Shown: positions 41,460 to 50,431 of the stretch, in pieces
Layout: each line of letters opens with the position of its first letter
Position numbering within the stretch: the stretch's first letter is position 1
Made by a program: the position numbers and the translations under genes
The notes under the pieces: generated by a model
What the model was told of the DNA's origin: nothing
Databases searched by the model: none
Seen by the model: only the letters and a program-made list of their open reading frames with translations
Assembly (NCBI GenBank): GCA_947488295.1
Contig: CANKYU010000002.1
Location: 806,001 to 870,000, forward strand
Length of the DNA: 64,000 bases
Source: an uncultured Anderseniella sp.
Lineage (GTDB): Bacteria > Pseudomonadota > Alphaproteobacteria > Rhizobiales > Aestuariivirgaceae
Reading direction: 5' to 3'

Positions 41460-42065
41460 TCACTCCGCTTTAATGTCGTTGGATTCAATTTCGTTGTTCT
41501 CAGTCCAGTCAGCACCATCGCCGACCTCACCTGCCTTGGCCCGTTCACCGGCAGCCTTCAGCAATTCGTCGGTCATCATCAGCCGGGCATCACCAATTGC
41601 GGCTATGTCCAGTCCGATCAGAATTTCCTCGCCACCTTTTTCCGGCGGCGGTATGAACAGGCGAACCTCGCCGTCATCAAAGCCTTCCAGCCTGCCGCGA
41701 AACCGCTTGCGGCCCGCCAGTGGCGTTACCAGCTCGATTTTCGTTTCAAATCCGGCCCAGCGTTCAAAATCTTCAGGACGCACCAGGGGCCGGTCAATGC
41801 CCGGCGAGGACACTTCAAGACTGTACTTGCCGGAGATGGGATCATTCACGTCCAGCAATGGCGATATGGTGCGCGAAATATCCTGACAACCACCAACCGT
41901 CATGGTGCCATCGGGACGCTCTGCCATGATCTGAAGCGTGTTGCCGGTCAGGCGCACGCGCACCAGCCGGAAACCCAACTCCTCAATGGCAGGTTCAACC
42001 AGCCGGGCCACCTTGGCAGCCACGCCGGTCTCCACCTGCATCCTTCTGGCCATGTCGGCCACCAT
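41460..42065 (-). CDS. rimP: ribosome maturation factor RimP
   Basis: A 201-residue RimP, required for 30S subunit maturation. It begins about MVADMARRMQVETGVAAKVARLVEPAIEELGF; the frame is open further upstream but the ATG at 42065 has GGGAG ahead at good distance. The core segments LVRVRLTGNTLQIMAE and YSLEVSSPGIDRPL are diagnostic. First gene of the rimP-nusA-ylxR-infB-rbfA-truB operon; a terminator-like hairpin (42144-42170) lies in its leader downstream of a promoter candidate (42232-42260). Confidence 0.95.
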   Translation of the reverse strand: MVADMARRMQVETGVAAKVARLVEPAIEELGFRLVRVRLTGNTLQIMAERPDGTMTVGGCQDISRTISPLLDVNDPISGKYSLEVSSPGIDRPLVRPEDFERWAGFETKIELVTPLAGRKRFRGRLEGFDDGEVRLFIPPPEKGGEEILIGLDIAAIGDARLMMTDELLKAAGERAKAGEVGDGADWTENNEIESNDIKAE

Positions 42066-42143
42066 CAGATATCTCCCTGTCCAGACCAGCCGGGCGCAAA
42101 ACCTCCCACTGGCAGAAGCCGATATCATCCCCGTACAGGCAAC

Positions 42144-42170
42144 AAAAAAAGCGGGCCCCGCAGGACCCAC
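42144..42170 (-). promoter_or_regulatory. terminator-like hairpin (possible attenuator) in the rimP-nusA leader
   Basis: On the minus strand GTGGGTCC and GGGCCCGC pair (eight pairs, two G-U) around a 4-base TGCG loop and are followed directly by T7. It lies 79 bases before the rimP start and inside the leader if the promoter at 42232-42260 is used. It could end the trmB transcript, or serve as an attenuator controlling the nusA operon. Confidence 0.6.
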
Positions 42171-42231
42171 CCTCATGAACCGTGGTTTTCAGTGGTCTTT
42201 GAAAACCTATGAGAATGAACTTGATGGCCTA

Positions 42232-42260
42232 CATATACGACGAGAATGCGCGGACTTCAA
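42232..42260 (-). promoter_or_regulatory. promoter candidate of the rimP-nusA-infB operon
   Basis: Minus-strand TTGAAG (42255-42260), a 17-base spacer and TATATG (42232-42237), between the trmB stop and the leader hairpin. Transcription would begin near 42225, about 160 bases ahead of rimP. Confidence 0.5.
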
Positions 42261-42302
42261 GCAAAACGCTTATGCCAGAGCAACTATTTGGCCGCTTCAA
42301 AA

Positions 42303-43004
42303 TCAAACGCGAACAAATCGCAGATATTCGGACGTGCGCCCTTCACGCACGGCCTTTGCCTCATATCTGGTCTGGGGCCAGTCCGCCGGGCGCTGGCGCC
42401 GGTCAGCCGGGTCATCCGACAACAGCGCGAAGCCGCCATGTTCGGCAACTTCACGCAGGCTCCAGCGGATGTAGTGATCGATGTCACTGGCAACCCGGAA
42501 CTCCGCGCCGGGTTTCATGATGCGGTGCAGCCGATCCAGGTTCGCCTGATTTACGAAGCGGCGCTTGTGATGGCGCAGTTTCGGCCACGGATCGGGAAAC
42601 AGCAGGAAGGCGCGTGATATTGTCTGATCACCGAGCTGGTCCAGCCTGGGGCGTATGTCGTTGTCGATGATGCGGACATTGGACAGGCCGCCAGCTTCCA
42701 CAAGGCTCAGCAGTTTGGCGACACCGTTGATGAAGGGTTCACCACCGATGAGACCGACATGCGGGTTGGCGGCTGCCTGCCAGGCCAGGTGTTCACCGCC
42801 GCCGAAGCCGACTTCCAGCCAGACCTCGCTTACGGGTTCTTCGAACAGGGCGCGCGGGTCATGCAGACAATCGGCACGATCCGGCACCCGCAGCTTCGGC
42901 AGCAGGTTTTCAACCAGGCGGACATGATTGTCACGCAGGGCCTGCCCTGCGCGGCGGCCGAAGAACTTCTCTGCGAACCGGGGCTGATCCGGTGGTTGCG
43001 ACAT
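42303..43004 (-). CDS. trmB: tRNA (guanine-N7)-methyltransferase
   Basis: A 233-residue TrmB, making m7G46 in tRNA. SAM-binding motif WLEVGFGGGEHLAWQA, the IGGEPFINGV segment and the catalytic FPDPWPKLRHHKRRFVN motif are all present. The frame is open 13 codons further up to 43043, but the ATG at 43004 gives the usual MSQPPDQPRF-like start. In many Hyphomicrobiales trmB follows metK directly; here a three-gene cassette lies between them. Confidence 0.94.
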   Translation of the reverse strand: MSQPPDQPRFAEKFFGRRAGQALRDNHVRLVENLLPKLRVPDRADCLHDPRALFEEPVSEVWLEVGFGGGEHLAWQAAANPHVGLIGGEPFINGVAKLLSLVEAGGLSNVRIIDNDIRPRLDQLGDQTISRAFLLFPDPWPKLRHHKRRFVNQANLDRLHRIMKPGAEFRVASDIDHYIRWSLREVAEHGGFALLSDDPADRRQRPADWPQTRYEAKAVREGRTSEYLRFVRV

Positions 43005-43128
43005 GACTGAAATGCTCGGTTCGACTGTGTTAAACTGGATCATGCAGTGTCAGGCATGCCGGGTCTGTTGACAACCGTTTCTGCAGCCAAGAGGCTTCAA
43101 GATGCAAGCTGCGCAGTTCAGTCTGCGC

Positions 43129-43710
43129 TCAGCTTATCAGCTTCAGCGCACCGGTCTTGAGCGCTGCCAGCGCTTTGGCATCGTAAGTGCCCCGGGCCAG
43201 GACACGCAGACCGACAACCAGAGCCAGCATCGATTTTGATGCTGCATCCACATCTGTGTCAGCCGGGATGCTGCCCTGTTTCTGCCCCTTGAGAATAAGG
43301 CGTTTGAAAAACCCCTCAAATTCGTGAAGCGCGCCCGTCACCATATTCTGTACATCAGCGCTCTGGTTGGGATACTCCAGTGCCGTGTTGACCAGCAGGC
43401 AGCCGCTGTTCTCAACATTACTCCCCGTCTCTGCGATAAGGCCGTCGAACAGTGCGGCAATAGCCAGCACCGGGTCGTCCATTGCCTCAAGCTCCCGCAA
43501 AAACTTCTGACGGTTTTTCTGGTCGTATCGCAGCAGTGCGCGGTCAAACAATGCTTTCTTGCTGCCAAAGGCATTGTAGAGGCTGCCCTTGTTGATCTCC
43601 ATGCCTTCAACCAGGTCCGATATCGACGTTGCTTCATAGCCTTTCTGCCAGAAGATCGAGATTGCCTTATCGGTTGCCTCATCCAGATCAAATGTTTTTT
43701 CCCAAGGCAT
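43129..43710 (-). CDS. TetR family transcriptional regulator
   Basis: A 193-residue TetR-type repressor. The N-terminal helix-turn-helix (about 25-47, ATSISDLVEGMEINKGSLYNAFGSK) is followed by an all-helical ligand-binding domain with one cysteine in a SGCLLVNTALEYP segment. The GSLYNAFGSKKALFDRALLRYD pattern places it near regulators of the AcuR/NemR type that respond to reactive electrophiles or oxidants, which is an inference. Its own promoter overlaps an operator-like site (43762-43771), implying autorepression. It is divergent from the peroxidase-like gene. The ATG at 43710 is preferred to an in-frame codon at 43743. Confidence 0.9.
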   Translation of the reverse strand: MPWEKTFDLDEATDKAISIFWQKGYEATSISDLVEGMEINKGSLYNAFGSKKALFDRALLRYDQKNRQKFLRELEAMDDPVLAIAALFDGLIAETGSNVENSGCLLVNTALEYPNQSADVQNMVTGALHEFEGFFKRLILKGQKQGSIPADTDVDAASKSMLALVVGLRVLARGTYDAKALAALKTGALKLIS

Positions 43711-43745
43711 GTGCCTGCTCCAGTTCAGTAGCGCCGTTGCCACTT

Positions 43746-43774
43746 TATATAGAGAGTTTATACCGACCGTTCAA
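43746..43774 (-). promoter_or_regulatory. tetR promoter with embedded operator
   Basis: Minus-strand TTGAAC (43769-43774), 17-base spacer, TATATA (43746-43751), with the start codon of the TetR gene about 36 bases downstream. The operator-like half-matching site ACCGACCGTT (43762-43771) lies in the spacer and -35 region, where a bound repressor would block the polymerase. Confidence 0.65.
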
Positions 43775-43840
43775 TAAAGTGATTCAAGGGTCTTGACCGA
43801 TCGGTATAAGCCGCCTATCTGTGTTCATACCGATCGGTAT
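43762..43840. promoter_or_regulatory. array of three TetR operator-like sites
   Basis: Three related palindromes: ACCGACCGTT (43762-43771, 8 of 10), ACCGATCGGT (43796-43805, perfect) and ATACCGATCGGTAT (43827-43840, perfect 14-mer). Their centres are spaced 34 and 33 bases apart, about three helical turns, so they lie on the same DNA face. The second overlaps a TTGACC -35-like box (43793-43798) for the plus-strand gene. They are the probable binding sites of the adjacent TetR protein. Confidence 0.78.
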
Positions 43841-43881
43841 AAACAATCTCGATCACCACACAGACCAAAAGGATATGACCC

Positions 43882-44448
43882 ATGACCGACTTCACCACTC
43901 ACACAATTGAAACCGCTCCCGAAGCGTCCAGACCGCTGCTCCAGGGCGCCAAGAAAGCTTACAGCTTCGTCCCCAACCTTCTGGGGACAATGGCCGAAGC
44001 GCCGGCCCTGCTGGAAGGTTACATGACGCTGGCCGGCATCTTCGACAAGACGGACCTGTCAGAGACCGAGCGCCAGATCATCCTGATGACGAACAACCGG
44101 CTCAATGGCTGTGTTTACTGCATGGCTGCTCACACCACCATCTCACAGATGGCCGGTGTCGACGCCGGTGTGATTGAAGCCCTGCGCAACAACACACCGA
44201 TTGCAGACACCAAACTGGAAGCGCTGCGCCAGTTCGCCATTGTAATCAACGAAACCCGTGGCTGGCCTTCCCAGGCAGATGCCGAAGCGTTTATCGCGGC
44301 TGGTTACACCCGGCAGACAATCCTGGAAGTCATTCTCGGCACCAGCCTCAAGGTGATGTCCAACTACACCAACCACATCGCCGAAACCGATGTTGACAGT
44401 GCTTTCGCTCCGAACGCCTGGAGCGCCGAACAGGTGGCTGCAGCCTGA
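43882..44448 (+). CDS. carboxymuconolactone decarboxylase/AhpD-like family protein
   Basis: A 188-residue all-helical protein of the CMD/AhpD family. The redox motif is C77-x-x-C80 with H84 in LNGCVYCMAAHTTIS, the pattern of AhpD-type alkylhydroperoxidase-like proteins; a preceding glutamate (TERQIILM) completes the usual proton relay. Probable role is thiol-dependent peroxide or electrophile reduction, but the substrate is not known. The gene is divergent from the TetR gene and expressed from the operator region; a stable hairpin follows, then the thioredoxin-like gene on the same strand. Confidence 0.88.
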   Translation: MTDFTTHTIETAPEASRPLLQGAKKAYSFVPNLLGTMAEAPALLEGYMTLAGIFDKTDLSETERQIILMTNNRLNGCVYCMAAHTTISQMAGVDAGVIEALRNNTPIADTKLEALRQFAIVINETRGWPSQADAEAFIAAGYTRQTILEVILGTSLKVMSNYTNHIAETDVDSAFAPNAWSAEQVAAA

Positions 44449-44458
44449 GGCAAGCAAC

Positions 44459-44485
44459 GCAGGCCCGGCGATTTGCCGGGCCTGC
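44459..44485 (+). other. GC-rich hairpin after the AhpD-like gene
   Basis: GCAGGCCCGGC (44459-44469) and GCCGGGCCTGC (44475-44485) form a perfect 11-bp stem with a 5-base loop, just after the stop codon. No T run follows, so it more likely protects the message end or lowers read-through into the next gene than ends transcription fully. Confidence 0.6.
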
Positions 44486-44572
44486 AGGAAGCCTCGTTAT
44501 GCGATAAGGTCTCCTGATCACAAACCCGAAACGCACCTGTGCCGAGCACCAGAACCAAAGGAAGAGACCGCC

Positions 44573-45118
44573 ATGCTGCTTGATACACCCATTTGCGACT
44601 TCGGCTGGAAGGCGCCCGACTTCACATTGCAGGATCCTGACGGAAACAGTTTCACCATGTCGCAACAACTCGGTGAAAAGGGCCTGCTGATTGCCTTCAT
44701 CTGCAACCACTGTCCGTATGTTCAGACCATCGCCGAACGGTTTGCGACCGATACATCCGAATTGATGGGCGAAGGCATCAACGTACTGGCTGTGATGTCA
44801 AACGACTACCAGCATGTGCAGGCCGACAGCCCGGCAAACATGAAACGGTTTGCCGAGCGCCACAGGTTTGCATTCCCTTATCTCGTCGATAAAGACCAGT
44901 CTGTGGGCCGGGCTTATGGTGCGGTTTGCACACCCGATTTCTTCGGATTCAACAAGGATGGAGAATTGCAGTATCGCGGCAGACTCGACGACGCCAAAAT
45001 GGGCGATCCGGCCAACCGGACCCGCGAGCTTGTCGACGCCATGCGCCGGATTGCCGACACCGGCGATGGCCCGCTGCAGCAAACCCCAAGCATGGGCTGC
45101 TCAATCAAGTGGCGTTGA
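44573..45118 (+). CDS. thioredoxin-fold (peroxiredoxin/TlpA-like) protein
   Basis: A 181-residue AhpC/TSA-type thioredoxin-fold protein without signal peptide. The redox site is C44-N-H-C47 in LIAFICNHCPYVQTI, and the DFGWKAPDFTLQDPDG opening is typical of the family, as is the VDKDQSVGRAYGAVCTPDFFGFNKDG segment with its cis-proline region. ATG at 44573 has AAAGGAAGAG upstream. The frame is open to 44390 but the earlier part overlaps the intergenic hairpin and is not coding-like. It likely partners the AhpD-like protein as an electron donor or peroxidase, an inference from adjacency and the shared promoter region. Confidence 0.86.
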   Translation: MLLDTPICDFGWKAPDFTLQDPDGNSFTMSQQLGEKGLLIAFICNHCPYVQTIAERFATDTSELMGEGINVLAVMSNDYQHVQADSPANMKRFAERHRFAFPYLVDKDQSVGRAYGAVCTPDFFGFNKDGELQYRGRLDDAKMGDPANRTRELVDAMRRIADTGDGPLQQTPSMGCSIKWR

Positions 45119-45177
45119 CCGCATGCCCGGTTCGTTCTGTGGCGGAGTCAACCCATCGTGCCACGGCACGGCCAGTG

Positions 45178-46479
45178 TCACGACGCCCGCTCGAGTACCT
45201 GCTGGCCCTGCGAAACAGCTTTCACCGCTTCCTTGAGCGCAGTAGTCATGTCGGTCTTTTCCCAGGAAAACGATCCGTCACGGCGCGGCTTGCGGCCAAA
45301 GTGTCCATAGGCGGCAGTGCGCGCATAAATCGGCTTGTTCAGATCGAGATGGCGGCGAATGCCGGACGGTGACAGGTCCATGCATTTGCGCAGGGCCTCC
45401 TCAAGCACGTTTTCATGCACCTTCCCGGTCCCGTGTGTGTCCACATAGACCGACAGGGGCTGTGCTACGCCAATGGCGTAGGAAAGCTGGATCGTGCAGC
45501 GCTCGGCGAGCTTTGCCGCCACGACGTTCTTGGCCATGTACCGCGCCGCATAGGCGGCAGAACGGTCAACCTTGGTTGTGTCCTTACCGGAGAATGCGCC
45601 GCCGCCATGTGGAGCAGCGCCACCGTAGGTATCAACGATGATCTTGCGGCCGGTCAGACCGGCATCACCGTCCGGACCACCGATGACAAACTTGCCGGTG
45701 GGATTGATGTACCAGTTGCAATCTGCCGCAATCGGCAATTCGCCCAGCGCCTCGCGCACGTATGGCTCGATCACGGCACGTACCTTTGCTGAATCCCAGC
45801 TTTCATCAAGGTGCTGGGTTGACACGACGATGGATGTGACTTCCGACGGTTTGCCGTCAACATAGCGGATGGTGACCTGGCTCTTGGCATCAGGTCCGAG
45901 CTTGCCGGCATCGCCTTCGCCCTTGTGACGGGCCGCTGCCATCAGTTCGAGAATCTTGTGCGAGTAGTAGATTGGCGCCGGCATGAGATCAGGTGTCTCG
46001 CGGCAGGCATAACCGAACATGATGCCCTGGTCGCCTGCGCCTTCTTCACCCTGGCGGTCCGCAGCATTGTCCACACCCTGGGCGATGTCGGCCGACTGGG
46101 CATGCAGCAGCACATCGACTTTTGCCGTTTTCCAGTGAAAACCGGCCTGCTCGTAGCCGATGGCGCGAATGGCACGTCGCGCCGCAGAGCGGAACCTGCC
46201 CGGCGCAATGACGGGATTGCCGGCAGCATCGTGAACCTTGTTGCCAGCCTTGTCTTTCTTGAACAGCGTATCGGGAACACGGACTTCACCGGCAATGACC
46301 ACACGGTTGGTGGTGGTCAGGGTTTCGCAGGCCACACGGACGGTCCACGGATCGGTACCGGTCTTGCGGGCTTCCTTGTAGACAAGGTCAACAATCTCGT
46401 CGGAGATGCGGTCACAAACCTTGTCTGGGTGACCCTCGGAAACTGATTCACTGGTGAAGAGATAGTTCTGACGTGCCAT
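45178..46479 (-). CDS. metK: S-adenosylmethionine synthetase
   Basis: A 433-residue MetK, making S-adenosylmethionine from methionine and ATP. Motifs: [18 protein letters not shown] near the start, [35 protein letters not shown]. It is longer than the E. coli protein because of alphaproteobacterial insertions (for example near [15 protein letters not shown]). ATG at 46479 gives [16 protein letters not shown]; codons further upstream are not used. It is preceded by an XRE regulator gene and a 162-base leader with two hairpins. The downstream thioredoxin-like gene converges on it. Confidence 0.97.
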   Translation of the reverse strand: MARQNYLFTSESVSEGHPDKVCDRISDEIVDLVYKEARKTGTDPWTVRVACETLTTTNRVVIAGEVRVPDTLFKKDKAGNKVHDAAGNPVIAPGRFRSAARRAIRAIGYEQAGFHWKTAKVDVLLHAQSADIAQGVDNAADRQGEEGAGDQGIMFGYACRETPDLMPAPIYYSHKILELMAAARHKGEGDAGKLGPDAKSQVTIRYVDGKPSEVTSIVVSTQHLDESWDSAKVRAVIEPYVREALGELPIAADCNWYINPTGKFVIGGPDGDAGLTGRKIIVDTYGGAAPHGGGAFSGKDTTKVDRSAAYAARYMAKNVVAAKLAERCTIQLSYAIGVAQPLSVYVDTHGTGKVHENVLEEALRKCMDLSPSGIRRHLDLNKPIYARTAAYGHFGRKPRRDGSFSWEKTDMTTALKEAVKAVSQGQQVLERAS

Positions 46480-46541
46480 GGCTTGCAAACTCCGCGAATG
46501 GGACAGGATGATCGCCATATGCAGATTTCTTTATATGCAAT

Positions 46542-46591
46542 GGCAGCCGAGTGGCCGCCCTTTTGTCAGGCTGTGCGCACCACGTCAAGCC
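46542..46591 (-). other. two hairpins in the metK leader
   Basis: On the minus strand a GGCT...AGCC arm pair (46569-46591, enclosing a GTGCGCAC palindrome) is followed by GGCGGCC-ACTC-GGCTGCC (46542-46559, seven pairs, one G-U). They lie 60-110 bases before the metK start. I could not match them to a known SAM riboswitch consensus. Confidence 0.35.
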
Positions 46592-46641
46592 AACTTTGAT
46601 CCATGCAGACAATTTAACCGAACAATATTGGCGTCGAAACC

Positions 46642-47067
46642 TCAGGTTTGGTCGGGCACCGCAGCACCGATACCGGACACCGACTTCACCAGATCGAGAA
46701 TATTGCGCCGCACTTCGGGGCTTTCGATTTCGGAGAACGTCCGGACAAGCTGAGCCCCATCCGGACTGGACAGAAACTCGATCATCTCGAACGAACCGGA
46801 TGACTTGTCAGCCTTGCCGCTGTGGGAAGGGTCGCTGCGGACCATATCATCGAAGAAAAACTGCACCGGCACATCCAGAATGCGCGACATGTCATACAGC
46901 CTGCTGGCGCTGATACGATTGGAGCCTTTTTCATACTTCTGTATCTGCTGAAAGGTCAGGTCGAGACTTTCGCCAAGTTTTTCCTGACTCATTCCAACCA
47001 GCATTCTGCGCATCCGCAACCTGCTGCCAACATGTACATCAATCGGATTTGGCATTTTTATTGTCAT
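46642..47067 (-). CDS. XRE family transcriptional regulator
   Basis: A 141-residue regulator with an N-terminal Cro/cI helix-turn-helix (about 13-70): VGSRLRMRRMLVGMSQEKLGESLDLTFQQIQKYEKGSNRISASRLYDMS pattern, with the recognition helix around LTFQQIQKYEKG. The rest has a helical C-terminal stretch. Small XRE proteins of this type stand upstream of metK in many Hyphomicrobiales. The ligand and targets are not known. A second start at M5 (47055) is possible. Transcribed toward metK, so it may share a transcript with it. Confidence 0.85.
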   Translation of the reverse strand: MTIKMPNPIDVHVGSRLRMRRMLVGMSQEKLGESLDLTFQQIQKYEKGSNRISASRLYDMSRILDVPVQFFFDDMVRSDPSHSGKADKSSGSFEMIEFLSSPDGAQLVRTFSEIESPEVRRNILDLVKSVSGIGAAVPDQT

Positions 47068-47219
47068 CAGTCATCTGTCCCGCACAAGTTTGCGAAATGG
47101 CGAATAACGCCGGCTCGCAACGTTTTCAATTGGCTGATCAGCTACCGCACCGGCACACCGTGGTGTAGTTGTTTTCAAGGGGCATAGACGGAAATGATGT
47201 TGCCGATTCACGTCTACGA

Positions 47220-48830
47220 TCAGTTCTCATGCACATCTGGTACACAAAACTTCTTCATCCGTCTACAAATTATATGGATGGTCATGATTGCCACCAGCAG
47301 CGCCAGGAAACCCATATCCCCGATGGCCGCATAGGGCGTTGCAGCCATTACGGCCGGCATGGCAACGTCGAGATGACCGGCCGTACCCAGCGCCAGGGTC
47401 GCTTTTACACGACCGGCTGCGTCAATCATTGCTGAAATCCCGGTATTGGCAGCCCGTATCATCGGCACGCCCTGCTCGATTGCCCGGAATCGCGCATGAT
47501 CCAGGTGCTGGTGCGGCCCACCCGATGTACCAAACCAGGCGTCGTTGGTTGCATTGACCAGCATTTCCGGCCGTGATTCATAGGGACGGGACCGTGGAAA
47601 TACCGCTTCGTAACAAATGAAACCGGCAAAAGCAGGTACCCCGTCAAGCCGGATGACCCGATCCCTGCTGCCGGCCGAAAAACCCGGCGGCAGGTTGACG
47701 ATCTGCCGCAACCCGAGCGGTTCCAGCAGCCACTGAAATGGCAGAAATTCTCCAAACGGGACCAGCCGAACCTTGTCATGGCGAGCCGCAATCTGGCCAT
47801 CTGCCGGGATTGCCAGCAACGAATTGAAGATCGAGGCCCCGCCGGTTTCATCGGTTATGCGATGCAGGCCACCGGTGAGCAGGGCTGAGCCCGGCGGCAG
47901 GCTGGCCATTATCTTCGCGCGCAACGCATCTTCCTCGCCGATCAGCCGCGGCAAGGCACTTTCAGGCCACACGACAATTGGCGGTGTCGCCGGCGGATCT
48001 GCAAACGGCATGCCGCTCAACTTCAAATAGGTGCCGATGATCCGGTCGGCATGTGCCGGATCCCATTTGTGCTTCTGGGAGACATTGGGCTGAATGATGC
48101 GCACCAGCGTTGCATCGCCGGTGCCTTCGGCAAGGGCTGCATCATAGCTTGCAACACGCATGTCGCCCCATACATGCAGGCCAACCGCACCTGCGAAAAC
48201 AAGTGCCGGAAACAGCAGCCGTTGCCGCAGACCACCCGACAAGAATTTACCGGCATCGCACAACACAGCAGGCGCTGCAGCCACAATGATGACCAGGACG
48301 CTCACGCCGTAAATGCCGATCAGGCTGGCGGCCTGCGAAAACCCGTCCAGTGATCCGGCTCCATAACCGGGCAGGTTCCAGGGAAATCCGGTCAGCAGAT
48401 GACCTCTGAACCATTCTCCCGCTCCGATCAGCCCGGCGAGCAGCAGTATCCGGGGCCAGCCGGACGTCCAAAGTACAGCCGCCAGACCGAGCGCCAGACC
48501 CCAGTACAACGACAGATAGGCCGGCAACCCGGCAACCGCGAACGGGATCAGAGCCGCGAACTTTTCCGGCTCCAGCCAGAAGGCCTCCGATATCCACCAC
48601 AGCGACGGCACAAAATATCCGAACGCAAAGCACCATCCGACAGCAAATCCTGCACCAAACCGGCGCCCGTTTCCGATCCGGCTTTGCACGGCACCATCAA
48701 GCAGCCAGACCAGTATCGTGTAGCTGATGAACAGGACCGGCCAGATATCAAACGGCGGCAGGGACAAACAGGCCAATCCACCTGCCAGCAAGGCCACAAG
48801 GCTGCTGCGCCAGAGCGGTCCGGCCATCAT
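47220..48830 (-). CDS. lnt: apolipoprotein N-acyltransferase
   Basis: A 536-residue inner-membrane enzyme that adds the third acyl chain to lipoproteins. Eight or so N-terminal membrane segments (about 8-215) precede a periplasmic nitrilase-like domain with the Glu-Lys-Cys triad: E in [11 protein letters not shown] in [12 protein letters not shown] and the nucleophile C in [10 protein letters not shown] final membrane helix and a basic tail end the protein. It lies 17 bases downstream of the corC-like gene, and lnt-corC-ybeY-phoH run in one strand. Confidence 0.95.
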   Translation of the reverse strand: MMAGPLWRSSLVALLAGGLACLSLPPFDIWPVLFISYTILVWLLDGAVQSRIGNGRRFGAGFAVGWCFAFGYFVPSLWWISEAFWLEPEKFAALIPFAVAGLPAYLSLYWGLALGLAAVLWTSGWPRILLLAGLIGAGEWFRGHLLTGFPWNLPGYGAGSLDGFSQAASLIGIYGVSVLVIIVAAAPAVLCDAGKFLSGGLRQRLLFPALVFAGAVGLHVWGDMRVASYDAALAEGTGDATLVRIIQPNVSQKHKWDPAHADRIIGTYLKLSGMPFADPPATPPIVVWPESALPRLIGEEDALRAKIMASLPPGSALLTGGLHRITDETGGASIFNSLLAIPADGQIAARHDKVRLVPFGEFLPFQWLLEPLGLRQIVNLPPGFSAGSRDRVIRLDGVPAFAGFICYEAVFPRSRPYESRPEMLVNATNDAWFGTSGGPHQHLDHARFRAIEQGVPMIRAANTGISAMIDAAGRVKATLALGTAGHLDVAMPAVMAATPYAAIGDMGFLALLVAIMTIHIICRRMKKFCVPDVHEN

Positions 48831-48847
48831 GGTTGCCTGTATGCCGG

Positions 48848-49903
48848 TCAGTTCTGCACCTTTTTGGACGGCTCTTCCGAGGCTTTTGCGACGGGCTTGG
48901 CCGCACCGGCAGGCTGGCGCGAGGTGCGCGGCTTGGTATGGATGGCGACACGGCGAACACGGCGCGGATCAGCCGCGATGATCTCAAACTCGATGCCGCT
49001 GGCATGCCTGATCAGCTCACCGCGGACCGGTACCCGGCCAAGCATATGGAAGATCAGACCGCCAAGCGTATCGGCCTCTTCTTCCTCTTCAGCCGGGAGC
49101 AGTTTGATGCCCAGCATTTCCTCGGCATCTTCAATCTCCAGCCGGGCCTCCGCAAGCCAGCTGGTATCGGATGCACGAGTGATCAGTTCGTCCTTTTCAT
49201 CGTGCTCATCAGCAATATCGCCAACGATTTCCTCAACCAGATCCTCAATGGTCGCCAGACCGTCGGTACCGCCGTATTCGTCCACGACCACTGCCATGTG
49301 GACATGGGTCGACTGCATTTTCACCAAGAGGTCCGCAGCCGGCATGGAAGGCGGCACATAGAGCAGTTCCCGCATGATGCCGAGTTCACTCACCGGGGTT
49401 TTAAGGTCGGTTGCCGACAAGGACAGGATCGGAACCGCTTTCTTCGCGCCCGGTTTTGCCCGGGCGCGCTTGTCGTTGGAATTCAGCCATTCAAGAAAAT
49501 CCTTGATGTGAATCATGCCAAGCGGCTCGTCCAGCGTATCGTGATAGATGGGCAACCGGGAATGACCTGCCTTGAGAAAACAGTCGAGCAGTTCCGACAC
49601 GGAATCTGCTGCATCAATCGCAATGATCTCGGCGCGCGGCACCATCACATCATCAAGCCGCAAATCTGAAAACTCGATCAGATTGAGCATCATTGACTTG
49701 GCATCTGCCCGGAAGGCCGCAGGGCCTTCTTCCTCGGCATGCCGGTCAAGCACCCCTTCAAGGCTCTCGCGCAAGGTCTCATCCGACCTGCCGCCACTCA
49801 AGGCACGCTTGATCCGGAGCCACAGGCCGGCATTTTCATTTCTCGAATTTTCAGAAGTAGGGCTGGTCCCGTTGCGGGACCTGCTAGATTGGTCTTCGTC
49901 CAT
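48848..49903 (-). CDS. hemolysin-family CBS-domain protein (CorC/TlyC-like)
   Basis: A 351-residue cytoplasmic protein with a pair of CBS domains (about 80-215, starting with [19 protein letters not shown] sequence and [21 protein letters not shown]) and a C-terminal CorC_HlyC domain (about 245-320, [17 protein letters not shown]). Unlike larger relatives it lacks an N-terminal membrane domain (DUF21). In this operon position (ybeY, then this gene, then lnt) the protein is usually called CorC, linked to magnesium and cobalt handling, though the activity is debated. It is followed after 17 bases by lnt. Confidence 0.88.
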   Translation of the reverse strand: MDEDQSSRSRNGTSPTSENSRNENAGLWLRIKRALSGGRSDETLRESLEGVLDRHAEEEGPAAFRADAKSMMLNLIEFSDLRLDDVMVPRAEIIAIDAADSVSELLDCFLKAGHSRLPIYHDTLDEPLGMIHIKDFLEWLNSNDKRARAKPGAKKAVPILSLSATDLKTPVSELGIMRELLYVPPSMPAADLLVKMQSTHVHMAVVVDEYGGTDGLATIEDLVEEIVGDIADEHDEKDELITRASDTSWLAEARLEIEDAEEMLGIKLLPAEEEEEADTLGGLIFHMLGRVPVRGELIRHASGIEFEIIAADPRRVRRVAIHTKPRTSRQPAGAAKPVAKASEEPSKKVQN

Positions 49904-49954
49904 TTGACCGGCCGGCTTTCACCGGCGTCCTCTGTGCTGTCTCAACAATAATCC

Positions 49955-50431
49955 CTAGACGTTTGATCTGTAGGGATCGGCAATGCCAAGCACGTTCAGT
50001 ATGTCAATCTCAAGGCTTTCCATTTCAGATGCCTGAGCTTCATTTATGTGATCATAATCCATTATGTGCAAGATGCCATGCACAGCAAGGTGAACCAAAT
50101 GATGCTCAAGTGATTTGTTCTGCCGTGCCGCTTCGTTTGTTACCACACCGGCAGCCAGTATGATATCACCCAGCGGACGCGGTTCACCGGGCGGCAGCGG
50201 CATGTCCGGCGCGGCAGGAAATGACAACACATTGGTTGGCCCGGTCTTGTTGCGCCAGTGTTGATTGAGCTGTGCCACCTCGTCATCGCTCGCCAGCGAA
50301 ATGGTCAGTACCGCGTCCGACAAATCCCTGCCAACAGCGGCTTCAGTTGCCTGCGCCGCGCGGCGCAACAGGGCTTCGGGATCAGACAGGTCTTTCCAGG
50401 CGGTTTCGTCGACCTCAATTTCGACAATCAC
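49955..50431 (-). CDS. ybeY: endoribonuclease YbeY
   Basis: A 158-residue metal-dependent RNase needed for 16S rRNA 3'-end maturation and ribosome quality control. The zinc site is H118, H122 and H128 in HLAVHGILHIMDYDH, the family's H-x3-H-x5-H motif, and NVLSFPAAPDMP with LGDIILAAGVV are also typical. The start overlaps the phoH stop by four bases, indicating translational coupling. Confidence 0.96.
   Translation of the reverse strand: MIVEIEVDETAWKDLSDPEALLRRAAQATEAAVGRDLSDAVLTISLASDDEVAQLNQHWRNKTGPTNVLSFPAAPDMPLPPGEPRPLGDIILAAGVVTNEAARQNKSLEHHLVHLAVHGILHIMDYDHINEAQASEMESLEIDILNVLGIADPYRSNV

Noticed and set aside
43106..43134. Terminator at the TetR stop codon (AAGCTG-CGCAG / CTGCG-CAGCTT pairing)
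   Set aside because: The stem is interrupted by a bulge and has no U-run; not strong enough to list as a feature.
46480..46641. SAM-II or SAM/SAH riboswitch in the metK leader
   Set aside because: The conserved core bases of those classes as I know them are not visible. Kept only as an unclassified structured leader.
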